The position numbers and the translations under genes are program-made. Shown here piece by piece: positions 55,742 to 64,000 of a stretch of DNA of 64,000 nt (position 1 is the stretch's first letter; every line of letters begins with the position of its first letter). Source of the DNA: Leishmania mexicana MHOM/GT/2001/U1103 (lineage: Eukaryota; Euglenozoa; Kinetoplastea; Trypanosomatida; Trypanosomatidae); assembly GCF_000234665.1 (NCBI RefSeq), contig NC_018312.1, positions 925,791 through 989,790 on the forward strand. The letters run 5' to 3'. The notes beneath the pieces were generated by a model that did not search any database, had not been told where the DNA came from, and was given only the letters and a program-made list of their open reading frames with translations.

Positions 55742-58264
55742 AAGCCATTCAAGGCGACACGTGTCTTGCCAGTAAGAGGCAGCTCCAACGCGAGGAGGAC
55801 CGCATCACCACCACCTCGACCTTTCGGTCCTTCTCTTCCCTTCACTGTGTGCCATGCTAAGAAACGTTACCCCTGCATGCACACGCAGACGATAGACCCA
55901 CCGCTCCCCCCCAAACACAGATATATATACACGGAAACGCGACCCAATCCCAGCGTCCGTGGACGTAGATAGAGGGACGCCATGCACTTGTGTCTGTAGC
56001 TGCGTGTATGTGCGCATGATTCTGTGCGGCTGCGTGTGTGTGCGTGTGCATGGTCACTTATTCCTTTCCTTCTTCGCCTTGCCCCCACCCCTTTGTGTGT
56101 GTGCTTTGTTGTTTTGTGATTGGAGTATCTCTATCTATGTATCTCTGTCTGTCTTTCATTTTCTTCATTTTTTCCCTCTTGTGCTCACTCGTCTTTGTGT
56201 TACTCCCCTTTCCTCCCAGGCCCTGCGCACACCACCCCGCTCGCGTCGTGTTTCTGTGAACGCGTGCGCCCGCCTCCTCTCTGCTGCCTCTTCTCCCCGT
56301 AGTTTCTCGTTTCTCTTGCTTGTGTCCTCTTGGGTGAAGTGCGGTGTCCGCTCTGTTTTTGTTGTTGCTTGCCGTTTGGCCCTTTCTTTCTAAGTGTCCT
56401 GGTTCTTCCGCCTTCCCTGTGCACCCTTTTCTGCTGAGCAGACGCACCACGTGTGCTGCTGTTCCTGCCACCATACCAGTGCGCTCACGCTTAGCCTCTC
56501 TCGCCCTTCTTCTCTCCCTGTCGTTGCGCACACGCAGGTGCACGTGCACACATGTGTACACACACACACACACACACATGTAACGACCGCCCATAGGCAA
56601 CACGTTTTTTTCTGCTGTGTGTGTGTCTCTCTCTCCGTGTATGTGCATGTGCATGCCGCAAACGGAGGTGCTCGCTCGCTGCTGTAGGCACGTGTAGTCG
56701 ATCTTGCTCCTTTCGCCTTATTTCTTCTCGCACGACTCTTCATGGGCGTCACAGGCGAAGAGAAGTAAGAGAGGAAAAGGGAGGCAGGGAGGGAGGGCCG
56801 GACACGATGAAGGCCCAGTGAGAAGAACACGCACTCCTTTGAGCATCCGCCGATTCTTTTGGTGTGCACGCTCCCATTCTGCGTCTCCTCCCACTTTCCT
56901 TGTAAGTTTGTGTTCAGGTGCGAGGGTCGGCGTGTCTTCGTGGCGTTTTTTCAAGCGTGTCTGAGCGACTCCCACGTCATCATCTCTCCGCACCGTTCGT
57001 TTTTTTTTCTTGTGCTTTTCGTTGGTTGGTTTGTTTTGGTTTTCGTTTGTTAGTCTCTGGGTTTCGCCATTCTTCCATTGAACCTCAAATCGCTTTACCT
57101 CAGCCAAGCGAGAGACGCGTTTCTCTCTTTGTTCCTTCGCTTCTCTACCGTTCTTCTCCCTGCTCCGTTCGACTCGCGACGCGTTGCGCACACGATGCGT
57201 TGTCGCCGTAGCGACGCGGACGGAGGCGGAAGAGTATGAGGATATACTCAAAATAAGAGAAGTTGAGACATACAGTTGTGGAGGAAGGGGAAGGGAGGGG
57301 GGACAGGGATAAGGAAGTGGAGAACTGCGAGCGGAGAGCAGAGCAGAGGAGAGAGACCAATCTCGCCACTCACCCAAACACCTCCCCCCCTCCCACACAC
57401 ACACACACACACACGCACGCATATTCAGCGATGCGGATGATGATGCGTGACTGTGTGTCTGCCCGTCTCTCTCCCTTCTGCGGTGACTTTGCCTCTCACA
57501 TATGCTCCGATGAAAGGAAAACGGGGAAGGAGACGTCCACGGCGGTTTCGCGGTCGCGCCGTTCTCCCGCGGGTGTCCCCGCCACCTCCCCTCTCTGTTC
57601 GCTCTCTCTCTCCTACACGGGCGTCTCTGGAGGTGCTGTGTTTGTTTAACTCACATACCTGTTATATGCTTTACCTTCTCTCCTGTATGGTATCGTTTCG
57701 TTCTTGCCGCCTCTCTCTGACGAGGTCTCGGGTTCAGCTAGCCCTTATCTTTGTCGTTTCTTCTGTACGTTGCACATCTCAGTGTCACCCCCTCTCCCTC
57801 CACTATCCTTGCGTTTTCGTTCCCTTCGGGCATCTTTGCTTTGACTTCGGCTGCCACACACACACGGACACCGAAGACACAAGTGTGTCTTCATCTAGAG
57901 CGCGAGCAGCGTGTGTGCTTCTCTCTCGGTAGGTCTATGTGCCTGTGGATCACAGAGAAGTGGCGTAGTCCATGCGTCTGTACGTAGGAGAGGGGCCTCC
58001 CAGGGAAAATAGAATAATGCATACCACCTTAAGGAAACACGAACGGAAAAAAATAAAGGAATCAAGTGAGGGGGGGCAAGAAAATAATAATAGCTGTCCA
58101 ACTCGCATGCATGCGCGATGCTGGCTCGTACGTGGTGCACGTGCGCGCCTTTCATGTCATCGGTGCTTGGACCTCCACCGCTCGCCATCCCCCTTCCGCA
58201 TGCGTCACGCGTCCTCGTTCGATGTGTGAGGCTGCGTGTGGTGAGGCGTAGCACCGAACTCCTG

Positions 58265-58282
58265 CACACACACACACACACA
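58265..58282. repeat. (CA)n microsatellite
   Basis: CA run of nine units continuing as interrupted CA sequence to about 58293. Confidence 0.85.
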
Positions 58283-60330
58283 CGCACACACACAAATACA
58301 AAAAAAGAGAAGCATGGTGGTGGGCGACTCCCTCCCTTCTTCCCTGATGTCTAGCTCTCCCCCCTCCTCCCCCTCCCCCTCCCTCTCTCTCCTCCTGCTC
58401 TGCCACTTGCACTCGGACAAACACAGACGTGGGAAAGCAAAACAAGCACCTGCGCATAGACGCACCCCATCCCTGTACATCACAGGTCACCCTCCCGCGT
58501 AGACGCGCCGGGAGAGAGAGCCGCGGAATCTGACTTGCTGTATTGGGTGCTGTTGCCGTTATTCTGCGTGTGCGTGCGTGCGTGCAAGGCGTACGTGCAA
58601 GACGAGGCTTTGCATTCGTAGCCATCCCCAGGGGACGGTGCGCGAGGGCCCTCCTCCCTCCCGCTCTCTTCCGCATTCTCGCTCTTTGCGTTGTGTTTTC
58701 TTACGTTTTTCGCGTTGTTCCTTCCCCTGTCGTGTTCCCGTGCGTGACTTTAGAATCAACATAGTAGGCATCTTCGTTGTTACTCGCTGCTGTCCATCTC
58801 TCCTCCCTCCTTTAGTGTAGGTACGCCTCTCCCTCCCTTTCTCGCGTGTGCTTGTCGCACCTTATCATCATCTTCCCTCCTCGTGTTGTTTCTTCCTGTA
58901 ACACTGTTGTGTTTCACGCCTCCGCCATCTCCGCCCTTTCGTCTTCAATACGGTGCTCAGGCAAGTGCGCACGCCTCTGTCGTGTGTGTGTTTTCCTCCG
59001 CCTTGTCGCACTTCTCGTCTGTCTGCCTCTCTCTCCCCTCCCCTCTCTTCCCCCATCTCTCTCTCCTCAGCTGCCTCGGTTTCTTTAGGGACGACTAGCG
59101 CCACCGCTGCCACTAGTAATATCGCTGGCACTCCTCCGCTCATTCCCCTTCCCTTGGGGACACGGCTGGCTTTTTCGCGTTAGCGTGCACGCTCTGTGTT
59201 TTACAGGTTTTACGATCACGGGTGGCTGCTGCATCTCTTCTCGTCCCCGAACACTTCTTGGCTGCTCTTGCTTCTCTGTGTATGTGCGCGCTTCCTCGGA
59301 GAGGGTCCGTTCTGTACTCCGTTTTTTGGCGTATCCGAGCAGCACTCGTAGGCAGTCCTCCGTCCACGTCGACGTCACTGAACTCGGAAGGAGAGAGTCA
59401 AGGCTTTTGCATCGGCCCACGTGCAACTGCAGGACATCGACCTCTGACTCCGACTCCTCTAACCCCTATGAGAAGCGCACACATAGACTGCGCTTATCTA
59501 CATTTTGGGTGTGTTAGACACAGACACACCTGTGCGTCAAGGCAATAAGTAAGTAGAAGTATCGGGCAGACCGGCAGAGCACCCACCTGAGAAGTTGGAC
59601 GGCACCGATTCATTCTATCGATTTTGCGCGCCAACAACACGTTCTTGTGTGTGTGTGTGTGAGCGGGGGTCTCTTTGTTGCCGCCTACGTGTAGTTGTAT
59701 TAGCGAAGAAGTTAGGTTATACGTGTCGTTCTTGCTTCCCCCTTTTTTCAGAGTCCCTCGCGAGGGCAGAGCCCGCCGCTTCATCACTCGCTCACTTTCT
59801 CTATCATCTCCGAGGGAGCGGCAAAGCGAAGGTGTGCTCCGTGTGCATACCGCAACGTCAACGAGTGCGATCTCGTCGAGAGGAAAGTCAAGGGCCATCC
59901 CCCTCTCCTCCACAAGCGGACAGTTTAGGGGCGGGCAACACAGGAGCTGCTCCGATTCGTCGCCGTGCGAGGAATATATATAAGTCTCGCGCGCGCACAC
60001 GCACAGCAAGTAAACAGGAAAAGGGGGGCAGGAGGGAACGGAATACCGCAGCTGCGTATTTGGGAACACGCATACCTCTCTCTCTCTCCCTCTACGGGTT
60101 TGAGTGTGCACCTCTCTCACTGTGTCTGTCTGTATCTGTGTGCGTGTGTGCTTCTGTTGCAGCGGCTGCATTAGTTGTACTTTTCGTTTTTCGTTTTTCT
60201 AGTGTGATCGGTTGTGTGCCGCCTATCTTGCACGTGTGCTGGTGTGGAGAGGAAGCGTCCACCCACTCCCCTGTTTTGGTTTCGTGTTGTGCCTCTGGTG
60301 CATGGTGCGCGCGCGCGTGTGTGTGTGTTA

Positions 60331-60361
60331 GTCTTTCTTTCTCTCTGTGCGGCATCGTTAG
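60331..60361 (+). promoter_or_regulatory. Probable spliced-leader acceptor for the membrane protein gene
   Basis: CTTTCTTTCTCTCTG tract followed by ATCGTTAG. The first ATG is 60400, giving a 38-nt 5' UTR. A second AG at 60396-60397 would leave only 2 nt. Confidence 0.5.
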
Positions 60362-60399
60362 CGTAGCGAAAACCTCCCTTCCTCCTTTTCGTCTGAGCC

Positions 60400-61494
60400 A
60401 TGTTCTCGAGAGGGGTGAATGAGGATGTGCTTAAGTCAGAGGGGCACAACGTGCCGAGGCCGATGACGGAGGTGGAGCAGGCCAACGCGGAGCCGTACAA
60501 GATGCGCTTCTGGTACAACTTCGTGGACCCGCAACATAAGAACCACCAGCGGCCTCTGGTGGATGTGTCGTCGCCGTTCAACGTGCTCGATGAGACACAC
60601 CAGGCCCGCCGCTACGGTGTGCAGAAGGTAGCTGTGGGCTTCTTATCGCTCAACGAGTTTATTGGCACTCATGAGGAGGTGCCCTACACAGAGAGCCACC
60701 ACACCAGTGAAATCTTCCGGCTGTGGATGGCGGGGCTGAATGTATGGTACATGAACTACTTCATAGCACGTGCACAGGTGTCCGGCAACGCAACCGGCAA
60801 CCCGCGCACCAAATTTGCCTGGACGATAGCGATGATGTTAGGCATGATCCGTGTGAACATTGCCGGTTTCATTGGGGTTGGCGGCTACTTCTACTCTTAC
60901 GAGTACCTCTACACGCACGGCCCGAAGCCGTTCCGCATCCGCGACCCGACTCCCAACGGATGGAAGCGAGCCTGGGATGACGGGCAGGAGTGCTACCTGC
61001 CGCGCGCAGCTGCGAGCATGTTCCCGGCGCTGGGGTATGCCTTCTTCATGGGTCGCTGGAAGAAGGCTGGTTTCTGGTTCATGGCCACGCTCTCCGCGGG
61101 GATCTATTACGAGTACGCCCGCCGCAATGTTCTGTCAGGCTCTCGGCTCTTCTACAGCTATCTGGCCAACCAGGATTCCCAGCGCCAGGCAGCCTGGGGG
61201 TCGCTGGCGCCGAACTTGAAGCATGTCGTAGACCCGGACACAAACCGCAACGAGAGCGTCGCGCAGTTCAAGTACTTTCGCATCACCTCTGGCACCCTCC
61301 AGGACACAGTCTGGAGCAACTGCACGCATGAGACCCAGCCCCTCGCCCGCGGCGGCATCAAGATCCCGAACCCGTACTTCAATTGGCGCAAGGCGCCGCA
61401 GAATTACAACGCGAAGCCGTGGAAGGTCAAGAACGATATGTGGGAGATGCCGCAGGTCCTCAACGCGCAGATGCGGAGCAGCGCGATGGATTAG
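60400..61494 (+). CDS. Predicted multi-pass membrane protein, possibly mitochondrial
   Basis: Predicted 364 residues. The first ~100 are soluble and well ordered (RFWYNFVDPQHKNHQ, then SPFNVLDETHQARRYG). Hydrophobic segments follow at ~104-122 (LWMAGLNVWYMNYFIARA, amphipathic or TM), ~138-165 (WTIAMMLGMIRVNIAGFIGVG), ~203-220 and ~224-241 (AGFWFMATLSAGIYYEYA). The C-terminal ~110 residues are polar with many Asn, Trp and Pro. Ordered composition with little low complexity suggests a conserved kinetoplastid protein. The short N-terminus MFSRGVNE could be a mitochondrial presequence. The Gly-rich transmembrane part recalls Tim17/NDUFA11-type inner-membrane subunits, but I cannot confirm that and do not assign a function. 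Confidence 0.85.
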   Translation: MFSRGVNEDVLKSEGHNVPRPMTEVEQANAEPYKMRFWYNFVDPQHKNHQRPLVDVSSPFNVLDETHQARRYGVQKVAVGFLSLNEFIGTHEEVPYTESHHTSEIFRLWMAGLNVWYMNYFIARAQVSGNATGNPRTKFAWTIAMMLGMIRVNIAGFIGVGGYFYSYEYLYTHGPKPFRIRDPTPNGWKRAWDDGQECYLPRAAASMFPALGYAFFMGRWKKAGFWFMATLSAGIYYEYARRNVLSGSRLFYSYLANQDSQRQAAWGSLAPNLKHVVDPDTNRNESVAQFKYFRITSGTLQDTVWSNCTHETQPLARGGIKIPNPYFNWRKAPQNYNAKPWKVKNDMWEMPQVLNAQMRSSAMD

Positions 61495-62615
61495 ATGCGG
61501 AGTTTTTAGGCGCCCACACGCACACACGCACGCAGCTTCTGGGGAGGAAGAGGAGGAGGATCCAGTCAGAATAACGGAAGTGAAACGACCCAAGGTGCTC
61601 CTGGTGATAACACCCGACACCCCTGGCAACGAAAACAAGGACAAGTAGAGATCACGAGTCGCCAGCGGCACATGAAGCGCTGGCGCTGCCGAGGCATGCG
61701 TCTGGACGCTCGCGAAGGGACGGAGGGGAGGATTGGAGAGTGGGGGGGGCGTGCGCGAGTAAGCTTCCTCGTGCTTGCTTTCCTACACGCACCATACTGT
61801 GGGCTCACGCTGGCATCACGGACTGACCGGTTGTATCGGTGATGAAAGCGGTGCATGCTGTGCAGCGCCTGCCGTGACGCTCCTGCTGCCCTGTGAGCCA
61901 TCCTGCTTTGGCTTCTCTGTCGTGGAGGTGTTATCGTTTCGCCCTCCTCAGTTTTACATGTACTCTCTCTCTCTTTGGAGCCTCTGCGCTTGCGCCTGCA
62001 TGGTTGTGTGCGGGTGTGGGCGCGGGCGTGCGTGTATGTGCATAGGCGTGTGTGGGTGTGTGCTTGCGACGTGAACCGATGCGCTGTTGTGGCGTGTAAT
62101 GAGTTTGCCCTTGGCTCTTGCCCGCGCATGTCCTCTCCCCTCCTCCTTTATCTTTGCGGTATGTAGCCGTTCGTGAACAGCAGACACACACAAAAAACCC
62201 AAACAGGAAGGTTTTCTCATTCTGCGGCGCTGAGGATGCGAGTGCGGCCGCGTCACAGGGCGATGCGCAAACGTGAGGCGCCTGCGTGCGTTGCACCCCC
62301 TCACGTCACGCAACCGCAGAGCCACGCCGGCTGCCCATAAAGGAGTGCGGTGGTGGACCCAATGCATAAAACACGTCACAAGATGGGCTTACTGCTTTCC
62401 CTCTGTGTGCGTGCGCGCATGTTCATGTGCCCCAGCGGGTGTGCGGACTCCCTTCCCTTCCTCATGCGCCATACCGCGCTATCCGTTTCTTTATCTCGTT
62501 CACGTCTCCCCTCTCCCCCACCCCCCGATGCGCCATGAACGGTGCTGTCGCCGCTGTGCTCCTCCACCACCTGCTGCCTCTCGAAATTCCTCCTGTGCAC
62601 TCTATCCTCATGACA

Positions 62616-62715
62616 NNNNNNNNNNNNNNNNNNNNNNNNNNNNNNNNNNNNNNNNNNNNNNNNNNNNNNNNNNNNNNNNNNNNNNNNNNNNNNNNNNNNN
62701 NNNNNNNNNNNNNNN
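62616..62715. other. Assembly gap, 100 N
   Basis: Exactly 100 undetermined bases, a conventional placeholder for a gap of unknown size. Frames cannot be trusted across it. Confidence 0.98.
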
Positions 62716-62792
62716 CGGCAGCGCTGGTAGGGACTGTCGGCGGGGACGACAAGGGTAGACGGCCGGCGTGGTGCGATCCCCGCTGTGGCAGA

Positions 62793-62833
62793 CTTCTCTC
62801 TCGCTCCTCGCTTGATGCACCCTCGTACTTCAG
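62793..62833 (+). promoter_or_regulatory. Probable spliced-leader acceptor for the last gene
   Basis: CTTCTCTCTCGCTCCTCG tract followed by ACTTCAG. The first ATG after it is 62841. This supports a start downstream of the gap. Confidence 0.5.
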
Positions 62834-62840
62834 CAGCCAG

Positions 62841-63467
62841 ATGAAGCTGACCGAACACACCTGCGCTCTGTCTCCTGCCCATCAACCGCCCCTGCTGCCT
62901 GGCGGTGCGCCGGCACAGCAGCCCACGAGTGCGGTGCCACGAGAGGACATGAGTGATGCCAGTCGCTCGTGCTACTTCTTAGAGGTGCAAAAAGCGCAGC
63001 ACGCTCGCGACATTCGGACACCGCTAGTGGACGCCGCACTGACACCCTACGAAGCGAAAAAAGCGCAGCGGAGGGCGTATCATCACCAGCAGGCCGTACT
63101 GCGCCACGAGCGAACGATTCCACGTCGGCGCGCCGTCGATCCGTACGTGCATCTCACCGGCGCGCAGGCGGATGTGTGCTTGGTGGTGCCGAACACCTAC
63201 ACAGCAGACCGACTCGTAGAGCGCAACGGCGGACGATGGGTGCTCGACAATCCGCACCGCCAGCAGTTGTACAAAGGTGAGCCGATCATGACGCGCATCA
63301 TGCATGGCGAGTTCTACAGCGAGGGTGCGGCGCGCCGCGCTGCAGGAGTGCCGCGCCATTACGTTTTGGCCAAAAACCGCCGCGATGTGCGAGTGACGAG
63401 TGAGATAAACCGTGCAGAGCGGCAGCGGCGTCAGTCACCCTCGCGCCACTGCGTCTGCTCCAAGTAG
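62841..63467 (+). CDS. Hypothetical protein
   Basis: Predicted 208 residues from ATG 62841, chosen because a good splice acceptor lies just upstream. The frame is also open back through the gap to an ATG at 62535, so a longer protein is possible if the gap keeps frame. The N-terminal 50 residues are Pro/Ala-rich. From ~55 the sequence is basic and helical (YEAKKAQRRAYHHQQ), followed by an ordered-looking part (NGGRWVLDNPHRQQLYKGEP, GVPRHYVLAKNRRD) and a basic end. No domain recognised. Codon use matches the neighbours. Confidence 0.7.
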   Translation: MKLTEHTCALSPAHQPPLLPGGAPAQQPTSAVPREDMSDASRSCYFLEVQKAQHARDIRTPLVDAALTPYEAKKAQRRAYHHQQAVLRHERTIPRRRAVDPYVHLTGAQADVCLVVPNTYTADRLVERNGGRWVLDNPHRQQLYKGEPIMTRIMHGEFYSEGAARRAAGVPRHYVLAKNRRDVRVTSEINRAERQRRQSPSRHCVCSK

Positions 63468-64000
63468 TGCCGAAGAACCACGGATGGCTGTGCAGGTTTG
63501 AGTGCGCGACACAAGATAGAAATACGCACCTACTAGATTGGTGCCTCCCCACTGCCCTCCGAGGGTATGTGTGTGGCAGGTTACAGCACATTGAAGGATA
63601 GAGAAGTAAAAAAGACACGTGGTAAATCACGTATCTTGCTTTTTTTTCTATGGGACGTTTCTCGTCGTTGTGCGCTCCACAACCACCTTTCGCATCTCTT
63701 CGTTCCGAGCACCTGCCTGCTTGTGTGACTTCCGTGTCTGTGCTTGCATGTGTTGTGTGGTGTTGTGCACCCTTCCCTTCTCTGCCCCAGATGAGGCGTG
63801 CCCGCAACTCATGATCGAAAAGTACGACGCGCAACTGAAGTGCGATGTGCGCCTGTGCGCTCGGCTGAACAGAAGAGCAGCTGGTAAGACGGGGAGAAAC
63901 TGCGGTGGCACGCTGACGGTGGCGGTGGTGCGGCCCTGGTGATGCCTGGGAGTATCCCGTTGGTACGCCGCTTTCTGTAGTGACGATGGTCGTCAACCGG
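63468..64000. other. Trailing interval with splice acceptor and short ORFs
   Basis: UTR-like until a clear CT tract ending CCCCAG at 63790. A 7-codon ORF starts at 63791 and a 43-codon ORF at 63811-63942 (MIEKYDAQLK start); neither is clearly a gene. An ATG at 63986 is open to the window edge and could begin the next gene. Confidence 0.5.
63770..63790 (+). promoter_or_regulatory. Probable spliced-leader acceptor for the next transcript
   Basis: CCCTTCCCTTCTCTGCCCCAG is a textbook pyrimidine tract plus AG, suggesting a further mRNA begins here whose main ORF lies largely outside the window. Confidence 0.5.

Larger units (their letters stand above)
54640..60399. other. 5.8-kb interval without a convincing gene
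   Basis: Only simple-sequence open frames on both strands. Contains a sense G9 run at 55309-55317, CA repeats at 55721-55741, 57398-57416 and 58265-58282, and extensive CT tracts throughout. Likely long UTRs plus intergenic DNA. Confidence 0.55.
61495..62840. other. Interval with coding-like remnant and assembly gap
   Basis: An acidic, protein-like stretch occurs at 61531-61648 in the +1 frame (see findings). The remainder is UTR-like with a sense G8 run at 61742-61749 and CT tracts, and contains the N gap. Confidence 0.55.

Noticed and set aside
63811..63942. 43-codon ORF beginning MIEKYDAQLK
   Set aside because: It follows a good acceptor and looks slightly coding-like, but it is short, overlaps an earlier ATG-initiated mini-ORF, and has no supporting feature.

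Overview
The window looks like nuclear chromosomal DNA of a trypanosomatid flagellate, most likely a Leishmania species; Leptomonas or Crithidia cannot be excluded. Every convincing gene is intronless and on the + strand. The proteins are GC3-rich with long Ala/Ser/Pro/Arg-rich linkers. The intergenic regions are 0.7-7 kb long and full of pyrimidine tracts, CA/GT and TA microsatellites and G-runs. Nearly every start codon lies shortly downstream of a polypyrimidine tract plus AG, the arrangement expected for spliced-leader trans-splicing, and I used this to choose starts. From memory, ADF/cofilin and XPB are near neighbours in trypanosome genomes, which fits their presence here. A run of exactly 100 Ns (62616-62715) shows that this is a draft assembly.

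Layout, all + strand: NUFIP1-like zinc-finger/zinc-knuckle protein (3498-5405); NF-X1-type zinc-finger protein (6852-8588); TFIIH helicase XPB (9450-12761); hypothetical acidic/basic protein (13667-15115); ankyrin-repeat protein with a region resembling the Cbl N-terminal EF-hand/SH2 module (16350-18881); three consecutive ERI-1-like DEDDh 3'-5' exonucleases (19678-20895, 23923-27186, 28358-29866); giant 2975-residue low-complexity zinc-finger protein (31111-40038); hypothetical protein (41213-42571); ADF/cofilin (43295-43714); F-box protein with an ETO1-like TPR tail (50701-54639); predicted membrane protein (60400-61494); hypothetical protein after the assembly gap (62841-63467). Two intervals, 43715-50700 and 54640-60399, hold no convincing gene.

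The genes share one presumed polycistronic unit, so order need not mean shared function. Several do act on nucleic acids (XPB, NF-X1 type, NUFIP1-like, three exonucleases). The most unusual features are the exonuclease triplet, whose members differ in architecture (one membrane-anchored, one with an ~840-residue low-complexity extension, one with an insertion in the catalytic domain); the Cbl-like/ankyrin protein; and the F-box/ETO1-like protein. Coding-like tails persist beyond the stop codons of four genes, in the same or a shifted frame. These may be assembly errors, readthrough or decaying 3' extensions. A GC-rich island at 21300-22140 looks like a SIDER2-type retroposon relic.
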